Shown here: one piece after another, positions 27,626 through 36,007 of the stretch
Layout: every line of letters starts with the position of its first letter
Numbering within the stretch: position 1 is the first letter of the stretch
Assembly (NCBI RefSeq): GCF_026870155.1
Contig: NZ_CP113975.1
Location: 2,976,001-3,040,000, forward strand
Origin: Flavobacterium marginilacus
GTDB taxonomy: Bacteria > Bacteroidota > Bacteroidia > Flavobacteriales > Flavobacteriaceae
Length of the DNA stretch: 64,000 nucleotides
Direction: 5' to 3'
Program-made: the position numbers and the translations under genes
The notes under the pieces: generated by a model
Seen by the model: only the letters and a program-made list of their open reading frames with translations
The model's database searches: none
What the model was told of the DNA's origin: nothing

Positions 27626-28423
27626 ATGAAACAAAATATTTTAGTAACAGGAGCCTCATCAGGTTTTGGTTTGTTAATCGCAAACAAGCTGAGTCAAAAT
27701 GGCTACAATGTAATTGGTACCAGCAGAAATCCTGAAAAGTACGGAGCAACAGTACCATTCAAAATGATAGCTTTAGATTTGGATTCGGAGCAGTCAATTA
27801 GTTCTTTTTCAGAAAGACTATTTAAAGAAATACCAAAATTGGATATTTTGATTAACAATGCAGGCTTTTTAGTAGCAGGTATTGCTGAAGAAATTCCTAT
27901 TGAATTAGGCAGACAGCAATTGGAAACTAACTTTTGGGGAACTATTAAAGTAACCAATACCATATTGCCTCAATTTAGAAAACAAAAATTTGGTAAAATT
28001 ATTACCGTTGGGTCTATTGTTGGACTTGTGGCATTTCCAAATGTGGCCTATTATGCAGCATCCAAACACGCATTAGAAGGATATTTTAAAGCATTACGAT
28101 ATGAATTGAACGAATTCAATATTGACGTAGCAATGATTGAGCCTGCTGCATTCAAAACAAGTATTATGGATAACTCATCTTCTCCTATAAATAAAATAGC
28201 CGATTACAATTCATTAAGACTAAAAATTGAAAAATTCACCAATGAACTTGTAAAAAGTGCAGAAGACCCCAAAATTGTAGCAGAAAAAGTACTGAAAGTA
28301 GTGCAAACTGATAAGCCAAAATTTAGAAATATTGTAGGCAAAGGCACTTCTGTACTCATTAATTTACAGCATTTTGCCTATGGTATTTTAGAAAAAAACG
28401 TACTAAAACAATTAAATAAATAA
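27626..28423 (+). CDS. SDR-family oxidoreductase
   Basis: This 265-residue classical short-chain dehydrogenase has the nucleotide motif TGASSGFG, NNAG, a GSIVG serine segment and YYAASK with the catalytic Tyr and Lys. It is first in a plus-strand run of redox genes (quinone reductase, hydrolase, MDR) under the HxlR-controlled divergent promoter. The substrate is unknown; a carbonyl compound is likely. Confidence 0.88.
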   Translation: MKQNILVTGASSGFGLLIANKLSQNGYNVIGTSRNPEKYGATVPFKMIALDLDSEQSISSFSERLFKEIPKLDILINNAGFLVAGIAEEIPIELGRQQLETNFWGTIKVTNTILPQFRKQKFGKIITVGSIVGLVAFPNVAYYAASKHALEGYFKALRYELNEFNIDVAMIEPAAFKTSIMDNSSSPINKIADYNSLRLKIEKFTNELVKSAEDPKIVAEKVLKVVQTDKPKFRNIVGKGTSVLINLQHFAYGILEKNVLKQLNK

Positions 28424-28446
28424 TCTATTAAACAATTAAAAATATC

Positions 28447-29007
28447 ATGAAACACCTTATCATTTATTCGCACCTCAACCCTGCCAGTTTTACCAAAGCC
28501 ATTGTAGATGTAGTGGCACAAAAAGCCACAGCCCAAGGCGAAGAAGTAAGAATTATCGACTTATATAGCGACAAGTTTAATCCTGTTTTAGAGATGCCCG
28601 ATATTGAATTTATGTTTATGGGCAAAGAAATTCCCAATGATGTAGCCCATTATCAAGAAATGATAACTTGGGCAGACCATTTGACCATTGTGTACCCAAT
28701 GTGGTGGGCGCAAATGCCTGCTATGTTAAAAGGATTTATTGACAGGGTATTTTCGCATGGATTTGCGTTTCAAATTACTGAAAATGGGCCTGTTGGTTTA
28801 TTGAAAGGAAAAACCGCACAGGTGTATATGAATACCAATCATCCGAGTGAATATTATGCCGAAACCCTGATGCACAAAGCCCAATTAAGAGTTATTGAGC
28901 AAGGTGTTTTTGAATTTTGTGGCATTCAAACCGAAACTACTTTTTTTGGAAATGTTATTAGCGGAACGGATGAATTAAGAAAAAGTTATTTAGAAAGTAT
29001 TAAATAA
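28447..29007 (+). CDS. NAD(P)H quinone reductase-like flavoprotein (Flavodoxin_2)
   Basis: This 186-residue protein opens with MKHLIIYSHLNPASFTKAI, the FMN/FAD phosphate-binding strand-loop of the Flavodoxin_2 family. It contains YPMWWAQMPAMLKGFIDRVF, the characteristic flavin isoalloxazine-contacting segment. Members perform two-electron reduction of quinones or azo compounds with NAD(P)H. It lies 23 bases after the SDR gene and 7 bases before the hydrolase gene, so it is in the same operon and fits a HxlR quinone response. Confidence 0.9.
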   Translation: MKHLIIYSHLNPASFTKAIVDVVAQKATAQGEEVRIIDLYSDKFNPVLEMPDIEFMFMGKEIPNDVAHYQEMITWADHLTIVYPMWWAQMPAMLKGFIDRVFSHGFAFQITENGPVGLLKGKTAQVYMNTNHPSEYYAETLMHKAQLRVIEQGVFEFCGIQTETTFFGNVISGTDELRKSYLESIK

Positions 29008-29014
29008 AAGCTTT

Positions 29015-29938
29015 ATGCATAAATATTTAACAAGCATTGCCCTCATAATAGGATTTTTCGGTACCTTAATAGCTCAAAATATTCCAGTAATCAAAAACGA
29101 TAGTATGACTTTTCAAAACGTAAAAACAGAATCTGTAAACGTAGATGGAACTCTATTTTATTATAGAAAACTTGGCACGAGTACTGATGGAATTCCAATC
29201 ATATTCTTAAATCACTTAGGTGCTACTTTAGATAACTGCGATCCAAGAATTATGGACGGTATAGCCACAAAATATCAAATAATTCCATTTGATAATCGAG
29301 GTATTGGTGCCACCAAAGGTACAACTCCGAAAACTATTGCCGAAATGGCAAAAGATGCTGTTAGCTTCATAAAAGCTTTAGGATATGAAAAAGTGGATCT
29401 GATGGGCTTTTCAATGGGTGCATTTGTGGCTCAGGAAATTGTTCTTCAACAGCCTCAACTGGTTCGCAAAATGATTATGACCGGTACAGGCCCTGCAGGC
29501 GGGATTGGAATTGATAAAATTAAACCAATTACTTATAAGGATATGCTAAAAGGCTATTTAACCTTTAGAGACCCTAAATTTTATTTGTTTTTTAATCAAA
29601 ATCCAAATGGAAAAGTAGCAGCTAAAGCCTTTTTGAACCGCATAAAAGAGCGTACAGAAAACCGTGATAAAAAAATCAGATTGGGTTCGTTTGGTAATCA
29701 GCTTACAGCCATAAAGGCTTGGGGAGAACAAAAGCCACAAGATTTATCAGTAATAAAGCAGCCAGTATTAATTGCTAACGGTGATAATGACAAAATGGTA
29801 CCAAGCAGCAATACGTATGACTTAGCAAAACGTATTTCGAATTCTGAATTGATTGTTTATAAAGATGCAGGTCACGGAGGTATATTTCAGTATTACGAAG
29901 AATTTGTAAAAAGTGCATTAACCTTTTTAAATAAATAA
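29015..29938 (+). CDS. Alpha/beta hydrolase, exported
   Basis: This 307-residue protein has a hydrophobic N-terminal signal (MHKYLTSIALIIGFFGTLIA). The nucleophile elbow GFSMGAF, the acidic NGDNDKMVP segment and the catalytic His in KDAGHGG give a complete Ser-Asp-His triad. It probably acts in the periplasm or at the membrane as an esterase, lactonase or related enzyme. A decayed copy of its C-terminus occurs at 47732-47902, so this family has been duplicated within the window. Confidence 0.87.
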   Translation: MHKYLTSIALIIGFFGTLIAQNIPVIKNDSMTFQNVKTESVNVDGTLFYYRKLGTSTDGIPIIFLNHLGATLDNCDPRIMDGIATKYQIIPFDNRGIGATKGTTPKTIAEMAKDAVSFIKALGYEKVDLMGFSMGAFVAQEIVLQQPQLVRKMIMTGTGPAGGIGIDKIKPITYKDMLKGYLTFRDPKFYLFFNQNPNGKVAAKAFLNRIKERTENRDKKIRLGSFGNQLTAIKAWGEQKPQDLSVIKQPVLIANGDNDKMVPSSNTYDLAKRISNSELIVYKDAGHGGIFQYYEEFVKSALTFLNK

Positions 29939-29967
29939 ATTTCCAATAACAATTTAAAAACAACAAA

Positions 29968-30972
29968 ATGAAAGCATTCATAGTAAAAAAATACAGCAAA
30001 AAAGAAAAATTGCAACTGACTCAAGTGGCTGACCCCAATATAACCGAAAATCAAGTATTAGTTCAAATTCATAGTGCCGGTGTAAATTTATTGGATTCAC
30101 TTATTAGAAATGGCGATTTCAAACTATTTTTGCCTTACAAAGCTCCTTTTATAAACGGACACGATATGGCGGGCGTTATCACCAAAGTAGGAGCAAAAGT
30201 TTCAAAATTTAAAGTCGGCGACGAAGTATATTCCAGAGTTGGCGACCACAGAATAGGGACATTTGCAGAACAGATTGCCGTAAACGAAGGCGATTTGGCA
30301 TTAAAACCCAAAAATATTTCAATGGAAGAAGCAGCTTCTATTCCATTGGTTGGATTGACAGTTTGGCAAGCTCTAGTTGAAATTGCCAATTTGAAAAAAG
30401 GGCAAAAGGTGTTCATTCAAGCGGGTTCCGGAGGCGTGGGTACTTTTGCCATTCAGTTAGCCAAACATTTGGGGGCATTTGTAGCCACAACAACCAGTTC
30501 GGCAAATACAGCTTTGGTAAAAAGCCTAGGTGCCGATTTGGTTATTGACTACAAAACACAAGATTTCGCAACTATCTTAAAAGATTACGATGTGGTATTG
30601 CATAGCAATAGAGAAGCAAAAATTCTTGAAAATTCGTTAAAAATTTTAAAACCAGGAGGTACACTTGTTTCTTTGACTGGTCCGCCTACTCCGGAATTTG
30701 CAAAAGAAATTGGGTTAGCCTGGCCTTTTAGAATACTGATGGGACTATTGAGTAGATCGGTAAGAGGAAAAGCAAAAAAGTTAGGTGTTAATTTTAACTT
30801 TTTGTTTATGAGAGCTGAAGGAAGCCAATTACAACAAATTACCCAATTAATAGAATCAGGTATTATAAAACCAGTTATAGATAGGACGTTCCCATTTGAG
30901 CAAACCAACGATGCTATGACTTATGTAGAATCAGGACGTGCCAAAGGTAAAGTTGTCATTAAAATCAAATAA
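29968..30972 (+). CDS. Zinc-independent MDR oxidoreductase (quinone oxidoreductase-like)
   Basis: This 334-residue medium-chain dehydrogenase/reductase has the NADPH motif AGSGGVGTFAIQLAKHLGA, an N-terminal GroES-like domain (HSAGVNLLDSLIRNG, GHDMAGVI) and no zinc-binding cysteines. Such proteins reduce quinones or enones with NADPH. It is the last gene of the plus-strand run that begins at 27626, 29 bases after the hydrolase gene. Confidence 0.88.
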   Translation: MKAFIVKKYSKKEKLQLTQVADPNITENQVLVQIHSAGVNLLDSLIRNGDFKLFLPYKAPFINGHDMAGVITKVGAKVSKFKVGDEVYSRVGDHRIGTFAEQIAVNEGDLALKPKNISMEEAASIPLVGLTVWQALVEIANLKKGQKVFIQAGSGGVGTFAIQLAKHLGAFVATTTSSANTALVKSLGADLVIDYKTQDFATILKDYDVVLHSNREAKILENSLKILKPGGTLVSLTGPPTPEFAKEIGLAWPFRILMGLLSRSVRGKAKKLGVNFNFLFMRAEGSQLQQITQLIESGIIKPVIDRTFPFEQTNDAMTYVESGRAKGKVVIKIK

Positions 30973-31029
30973 TCAGAACAAACAAAATCAATAAAAAAAA
31001 TGACCTTTTAAACAAAGTAATTCGGACTT

Positions 31030-31068
31030 TTGAACAAAACGCACTGGCGATACGCATTCTATCTTTGT
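31030..31068 (+). promoter_or_regulatory. TTTG-N27-TAnnTTTG promoter of the SDR gene
   Basis: ACTTTTG (31027-31033) is followed by exactly 27 bases and then TATCTTTG (31061-31068), a full -7 match. The same spacing occurs upstream of the genes at 37990 (minus) and 48025 (plus). The gap exceeds the usual -33/-7 spacing, so the ACTTTTG box is more likely an activator site, perhaps for the AraC protein encoded just downstream. Confidence 0.6.
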
Positions 31069-31098
31069 CTCAATAAAAATTTAAAATGAATTTAAAAA

Positions 31099-32136
31099 AT
31101 GGGACAAAAAAATCACAGCGGAGTCTTGCAAAAACCGATAGGCTCTGGCTTCAACGCAACATCAACAACAAAAGATGTTATCAAGGGAATTGACCTTACA
31201 GGAAAAACCGCTATCATTACAGGTGGTGATGGAGGTTATGGTTTAGAAATCACCAAAGCGTTAACATCGGCTGGAGCTACGGTTATCATTCCGTCTAGAA
31301 ATGTAGAAAAATCAAAAGAAATTGTAAATGGAATTGCCAATGTAGAAGTAGAAGCATTAGACTTGGCAGACTCTGCTTCTATCAAGGCTTTTGCAGAGAA
31401 ATTTTTAGCCTCTGGCAGATCATTGCATTTGCTTATTAACAATGCGGGCATTATGTGGACGCCACTACATCGTGATTCCAAAGGTAACGAAGGACAGTTT
31501 TCTACCAATCATTTAGGTCATTTTCAACTAACGGCCAAACTTTGGGATGCATTAAAAAAAGCAAATGGAGCAAGAGTGGTTAATGTTTCGTCATCATCAC
31601 ATCATTTCTCACCAATTCTTTTTGATGACATAAACTTTAACCAAAGAGAGTACGATAAATTTGTGGCTTATGGACAATCTAAAACTGCAAATATTCTTTT
31701 TGCCGTAGAATTAGACAAAAGAGGACAGCAATTTGGCGTTCGGGCTTATGCTCTGAATCCTGGTTTGAGCTTGGAAACTAATTTGGGTAAGCATATGACA
31801 TTTGAAGATTTTGTTACTTTAGGTATATTACATCCTGATGGTACTCCGAACAAAGAGGCAGAAGCATCAATGGATAAAATAAAAAAGACTAAAGAACAGG
31901 GAGCTGCAACAGCGGTTTGGGCTGCAACGAGTCCTCAGCTTCAAAACATCGGAGGAGTGTATTTGGAAGATGTTGAAATTGCCCAATATGATGCGACTAA
32001 TTATGACAGCATTGCAGCAGCCTATAAAAATCCTGCGGGATTTCCTGGTACAGCACCGTTTGCATTGGATGCAGAATCAGCTCAAAAACTTTGGACACTG
32101 AGTGAAGAATTAACGCAGATAAAATTTGACATTTAA
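31099..32136 (+). CDS. SDR-family oxidoreductase (retinol dehydrogenase-like group)
   Basis: This 345-residue SDR has a longer N-terminus than usual. TGGDGGYG replaces TGxxxGxG, followed by NNAGIMWTP, VVNVSSSSHH and YGQSKTANILFA with the catalytic Tyr and Lys. This pattern matches the WW-domain oxidoreductase/retinol dehydrogenase-like branch. It has its own promoter and is followed by a terminator hairpin and an AraC gene. An in-frame upstream start is not available because the ATG at 31086 is in a different frame. Confidence 0.88.
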   Translation: MGQKNHSGVLQKPIGSGFNATSTTKDVIKGIDLTGKTAIITGGDGGYGLEITKALTSAGATVIIPSRNVEKSKEIVNGIANVEVEALDLADSASIKAFAEKFLASGRSLHLLINNAGIMWTPLHRDSKGNEGQFSTNHLGHFQLTAKLWDALKKANGARVVNVSSSSHHFSPILFDDINFNQREYDKFVAYGQSKTANILFAVELDKRGQQFGVRAYALNPGLSLETNLGKHMTFEDFVTLGILHPDGTPNKEAEASMDKIKKTKEQGAATAVWAATSPQLQNIGGVYLEDVEIAQYDATNYDSIAAAYKNPAGFPGTAPFALDAESAQKLWTLSEELTQIKFDI

Positions 32137-32147
32137 TTAATTGAAAA

Positions 32148-32180
32148 AAATAAGGTTCACGTCGTTGAGCCTTATTTTTT
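32148..32180 (+). terminator. Rho-independent terminator after the SDR gene
   Basis: AAATAAGG (32148-32155) pairs with CCTTATTT (32170-32177), and the inner TTCA/TGAG bases extend the stem. A run of T follows to 32181. It ends the SDR transcript 12 bases after its stop and separates it from the AraC gene. Confidence 0.75.
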
Positions 32181-32192
32181 TACCTTTGTATT

Positions 32193-33014
32193 ATGGCAAC
32201 AAAACAAATCAATAAAAACGCTGAAATTGTTTTCAGCTGCAGCGGATCTACTCGAAACAATACCGAAATGATTGCGGAGGAACATTGCGTTGTTCGGGTG
32301 CTGTCGGGCGAATTAAAAGTTATTCAGTTAAATAAAACCTATGTTTTTGGGTTGGGCGAAACGCTTCTTTTCCCAAGAAATCAACTATCTACATTAATAA
32401 AATCCGATAAAGACGGCCTGCCTTACAGAGCCATTGTGGTAAAACTGACACAGGATGTTTTAAGGGCATTTTACGAACAAAAAAAATTGCAAGCCACTCT
32501 GGTTTCTAAAACCGATTACATCATTCCGTTGTCCCAAAGTCCTTTGCTTGACAGTTTTTTTGCTTCGATCTTGCCGTATTTCGACCTAAACTACAAATTG
32601 CCGCAAGAGCTTTCCCAATTGAAAATTCAGGAAGCGATTACCGTTTTGCGCTCCATAAACAAAGATATCGACAACATTTTATCTGACTTTTCAGAACCTC
32701 ATAAAATCAACCTTGTCGAATTTATGGAACGTAATTATATGTTCAATATGCCAATAGAAAAATTTGGTTACCTGACTGGGCGAAGTTTGACCACTTTTAA
32801 ACGTGACTTTAAAAAGGCTTTCAATACAACACCACAAAAGTGGATTACCCAAAAGCGACTGGAACTAGCCCGTTTTCAAATAACTGAAAAAAAGAGAAAA
32901 CCTATTGATGTTTTTTATGAAGTGGGTTTTGAAAACTTATCCCATTTCTCATTTGCTTTCAAAAAACAATTCGGTAAAAGCCCTACGGAGTTTTTAAATA
33001 GCAATCTGCGATAA
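32193..33014 (+). CDS. AraC-family transcriptional regulator
   Basis: This 273-residue protein has an N-terminal cupin-like sensing domain (about residues 1-160, ExsA-like: VVRVLSGELKVIQLNKTY). The C-terminal double HTH includes FGYLTGRSLTTFKRDFKKAF and YEVGFENLSHFSFAFKKQFG. It follows the SDR gene, and the TTTG-N27 promoter of that gene is a plausible target. TACCTTTG at 32181-32188 ends four bases before the ATG, which could give a leaderless transcript. Confidence 0.92.
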   Translation: MATKQINKNAEIVFSCSGSTRNNTEMIAEEHCVVRVLSGELKVIQLNKTYVFGLGETLLFPRNQLSTLIKSDKDGLPYRAIVVKLTQDVLRAFYEQKKLQATLVSKTDYIIPLSQSPLLDSFFASILPYFDLNYKLPQELSQLKIQEAITVLRSINKDIDNILSDFSEPHKINLVEFMERNYMFNMPIEKFGYLTGRSLTTFKRDFKKAFNTTPQKWITQKRLELARFQITEKKRKPIDVFYEVGFENLSHFSFAFKKQFGKSPTEFLNSNLR

Positions 33015-33054
33015 TCAGTTAAAATCAGTTTAATTTGTCTGCCAATCTCAATGA

Positions 33055-33795
33055 TTAAACACTTAAATTGGATTCTGAATTGAAGTTTAATTTTGCTTTT
33101 CGAGCTTGAGAAGATTGAAGTTTTCTTGGTATTTTATAGCTTTTACTTTCTTTTACAAACAAGGTACCTGTTTGTTTAAAAATGAAAGAAACATTATTTT
33201 CCACACAGGCATTTCTAATTTCGATTATCCAATTATAATTGCAAACACGAGCATTATCCCCAGATTCGCCCCCCACAACAACTTGTTCTATCCAATCGCC
33301 TTTTAAATGCTGTGAGAGATCGATAGTTCCTAAAAGAGGTTCACAAATGATTCCCTTTTTTGCGAAGGGTAATTTTTTAAATGTTGGGAGCCGTAGTTCT
33401 GCCTGTTTTTGGTTTTCAACAGAACAATAAAGCTTTACGTTGTCATAACCAGAACCCCAATCATTTGGAAGGCATTGTTGTACTCGGTCTATCCGTTTTG
33501 TTGCCATTGAAAAAGTGAGGTCTTGGCGAAGTTTTATCATTTTCCAAGCTTCATCACGCCAATCGTCTGCTTCTTCTATAAAAAAATCAGAAGTAAAGCA
33601 AGTCCACACGTGTTCGCCAGAAGGTATTTTGTAGCTTTTGTCCCTTTTTCTTTTTAAAGGTAAATCAAAATTTCGGGTCTTGTACACATTTTTACTGTCG
33701 ATACCGTATAAGGCATCTCTCCGAAAAACGTAGCAATTTTTACATCCTTCAGTGATTTTAATGCATCCGTGCCATAAATTCCAGATAACCGACAT
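33055..33795 (-). CDS. DUF5131 (phage Gp37/Gp68-like) protein with CxxC cluster
   Basis: This 246-residue protein matches the DUF5131 family, often annotated phage Gp37/Gp68. It has WHGCIKITEGCKNCYVFRRD near residues 8-27 with three cysteines, a WTCFTSDFF segment and VVVGGESGDNARVCNYNW. The cysteine spacing (C-x6-C-x2-C) resembles an iron-sulfur site of radical-SAM-like proteins, but the function is unknown. It is last in a minus-strand run with two MmcQ/YjbR genes. It is common in Bacteroidetes chromosomes as well as phages and is not proof of a prophage. Confidence 0.85.
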   Translation of the reverse strand: MSVIWNLWHGCIKITEGCKNCYVFRRDALYGIDSKNVYKTRNFDLPLKRKRDKSYKIPSGEHVWTCFTSDFFIEEADDWRDEAWKMIKLRQDLTFSMATKRIDRVQQCLPNDWGSGYDNVKLYCSVENQKQAELRLPTFKKLPFAKKGIICEPLLGTIDLSQHLKGDWIEQVVVGGESGDNARVCNYNWIIEIRNACVENNVSFIFKQTGTLFVKESKSYKIPRKLQSSQARKAKLNFNSESNLSV

Positions 33796-33814
33796 AATTT
33801 ATTATTCTCTAATT

Positions 33815-34165
33815 TTATTTATTTCCCTTTGCCCCGCCTTTTGCAACTAATTGATACGATTTTTCAACTAAATCCTTTATAATTTCGTCAGGAACATTGC
33901 CTTCAAGACTAACATTAATCCAGTGTTTCCAACTTAAATTGAATGGTTTTTCAAAACCTTCCTGTTCTCTGAGTTCTTCAATAGTTTCAGGATTACATTT
34001 TATAGTGCAATAATCGAATCTATCAATGTCAAAAAAACAAAACATTTTCTTTCCTGCATAAAACACTAAGATAGCTCGTGAATTCTTAAAAAAACCTTGA
34101 AAAGGCATTCCGTCGTGCGTATCAGGAAAGGATAAACAGTATGCTCTAAATGTTTCTATATCCAT
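33815..34165 (-). CDS. MmcQ/YjbR-family protein
   Basis: This 116-residue protein has the YjbR fold pattern: MDIETFRAYCLSFPDTHDGM, CFFDIDRFDYCTIKCNPE and LSWKHWINVSLEGNVPDE. The family has a double-wing-like DNA-binding fold, but its role is unknown. It is a divergent paralogue of the next gene upstream at 34202-34570. Confidence 0.85.
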   Translation of the reverse strand: MDIETFRAYCLSFPDTHDGMPFQGFFKNSRAILVFYAGKKMFCFFDIDRFDYCTIKCNPETIEELREQEGFEKPFNLSWKHWINVSLEGNVPDEIIKDLVEKSYQLVAKGGAKGNK

Positions 34166-34201
34166 TATTATTATTTGGCTTTTACTACATTAATCTAAAA
34201 T

Positions 34202-34570
34202 CTAATTTAAGCTTTCTTTTTGCTTTTTTGATAGACCATCAATTATAAGGTTATGTGATTTTTGTACCAACTCTTTAATTTTCGCATACGGAACATCTTT
34301 GTTAAAATATACTGAAATCCAATGTTTGTGATTCATATGATAGCCGGGGCGGATGCTGTCGTATTGAATGCGTAATTCTTCAATTAAATCGGGTTCTGAT
34401 TTTAGAACGCAGAAGTCAAAAACCTCAATATTTACAAGGCAAAACCATTTATCACCAATAGAAAAGACAAGTAAATTACGATCGTATTGACTTGTTGCTT
34501 TTCCAAATGGCATTTTTTCAGTCACATCATTTAGAGATAGACAATATTTTCTAAAATCCTCAACATTCAT
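34202..34570 (-). CDS. MmcQ/YjbR-family protein (second paralogue)
   Basis: This 122-residue protein has the same family features: MNVEDFRKYCLSLNDVTEKM, WFCLVNIEVFDFCVLKSEP and MNHKHWISVYFNKDVPY. It is tandem with 33815-34165, sharing the motif order but with much divergence, so the duplication is old or the genes arrived separately. Function unknown. Confidence 0.85.
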   Translation of the reverse strand: MNVEDFRKYCLSLNDVTEKMPFGKATSQYDRNLLVFSIGDKWFCLVNIEVFDFCVLKSEPDLIEELRIQYDSIRPGYHMNHKHWISVYFNKDVPYAKIKELVQKSHNLIIDGLSKKQKESLN

Positions 34571-34588
34571 ATCTTATTGCTTTTAGAA

Positions 34589-35047
34589 TTATACCACTTC
34601 TTTGATAGCATTAAAATCCATATCCATTGGGCGAATAAATGACCAGGTAGAATGTATAACACTCCAACTATCTCCTTCTTTTTGATATATTTCAATGCAA
34701 TTATAGTGCATGTCAATAAGTGATGTATCTGCATGCAATTGAAATGTCAATATTGCGATGTCCTGTCCGAATTGAACTCGCGGATTGGTGAAGTCGTAGC
34801 TCTTTGCGTAAAGTTTTCCATCTACTACTGACGTAACAAATTTTGAAATCTCTTCGTGCGTATCTATACGGTGATCAAAGACGCCATCGAAATAGGAGAA
34901 ATTTGTCTTCGACCAAAGATCTCTGTAGCCAGAGCTGTCTCCATTGAACCATTTGTCAAGAGCAGTCATTTCTAAATCGATAATTTGTTTGGCGAGTTGT
35001 TGTTGTTCGTCACTATACTTCCAAAGTGTGTTCTCACTTGTTTTCAT
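34589..35047 (-). CDS. SnoaL/NTF2-like protein
   Basis: This 152-residue protein fits the NTF2-like fold. An N-terminal helix pair (LAKQIIDLEMTALDKWFNGD) is followed by YRDLWSKTNFSYFDG, then strands ending in SWSVIHSTWSFIRP. Such proteins are small-molecule isomerases, hydrolases or non-catalytic binders, and no catalytic residue can be assigned. It is 18 bases upstream of the MmcQ/YjbR pair in the same direction. Confidence 0.75.
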   Translation of the reverse strand: MKTSENTLWKYSDEQQQLAKQIIDLEMTALDKWFNGDSSGYRDLWSKTNFSYFDGVFDHRIDTHEEISKFVTSVVDGKLYAKSYDFTNPRVQFGQDIAILTFQLHADTSLIDMHYNCIEIYQKEGDSWSVIHSTWSFIRPMDMDFNAIKEVV

Positions 35048-35102
35048 TTTGTCTTTTTTAAATTTATAACTTCAGATTGTTGCTGATGACAGCTCAACTT
35101 TT

Positions 35103-35999
35103 TTAATTCAAAAACTGCTCTCTATATTGGGTGGGAGTTTGTCCTACTTCTTTTTTAAACAACCTCGAAAAATAAGGTGCATTTTCAAAACCCAATTGAT
35201 AGGCTGTTTCTGCAACTGTGTTGTTGGTACTCATTAGTAAATTTTTAGCTTCCATTATTAAGGCCATATGAATGTGTTCTAAAGCTGTTTTGCCTGTTTC
35301 TTGTTTTAGCAAGTCACTTAAATATCTAGGGGATAAGTTTAATTGTTCCGCAATATATTTTACAGTTGGCAAACCATTTTCTTGAAAACTTACATTTTCA
35401 AAATAAGTAGTCAAAATATCCGTGAATTTTGAAATTGTCGTACCTGAAAGTATTATCCTATTTAAAAACTGACGTTTATAAAACCGCTGCGAATATTTCA
35501 AAATAGAATCAATGTGGGTAATCATTATATCTCTACTAAAATCATCCTGATTATTGTAATATTCCGATTTTATTTTATTGAACAAGTCCCAAATAATTTC
35601 CTCCTCTTTTGGTGATAAATGCAGGGCTTCGTTTACTTCGTAATCAAAATATCCGTATTTTTTTATTTCGGAATAAAGATTAGAATTGAATAAAAAATCC
35701 TCGTGAATATATAGCAAAAATCCTTTTTCAGCATTCTTTAAATTAGCCATTTTTATTTTCTGATGAGGCTTTACAAATGCCATTGAGCCATTGTCGTGGT
35801 CATATTTAGTTTTGCCATAAGAAAGTGTACCTGTTTCAAATTTATTATATGAAATGCCATAAAATGCCATTGTAAACTCTTTTTCTACAAAGGGGCAATC
35901 TTCGGCTTGTTCAAAAGTTAATACCCCCAATAACGGATTTTCTGGAGGCGAGAATCCGTTAGCTTTAAATAATTCACTTATGGTTTTATAATGTGTCAT
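35103..35999 (-). CDS. AraC-family transcriptional regulator
   Basis: I chose the ATG at 35999 (MTHYKTISELFKANG), giving 298 residues, because it begins right after the upstream gene's stop at 36008. The longer frame would overlap that gene. The C-terminal double HTH contains LNLSPRYLSDLLKQETGKTA and AYQLGFENAPYFSRLFKKEV. The N-terminal half is a cupin-like sensor. It is the third gene of the Old Yellow Enzyme/NmrA unit and may autoregulate it through the promoter at 38021-38062. Confidence 0.92.
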   Translation of the reverse strand: MTHYKTISELFKANGFSPPENPLLGVLTFEQAEDCPFVEKEFTMAFYGISYNKFETGTLSYGKTKYDHDNGSMAFVKPHQKIKMANLKNAEKGFLLYIHEDFLFNSNLYSEIKKYGYFDYEVNEALHLSPKEEEIIWDLFNKIKSEYYNNQDDFSRDIMITHIDSILKYSQRFYKRQFLNRIILSGTTISKFTDILTTYFENVSFQENGLPTVKYIAEQLNLSPRYLSDLLKQETGKTALEHIHMALIMEAKNLLMSTNNTVAETAYQLGFENAPYFSRLFKKEVGQTPTQYREQFLN

Positions 36000-36007
36000 A
36001 GATTTTA

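Noticed and set aside
33055..33795. DUF5131 (phage Gp37/Gp68) gene as evidence of a prophage
   Set aside because: No integrase, capsid, tail or lysis genes nearby, and the family is also common in ordinary bacterial chromosomes.
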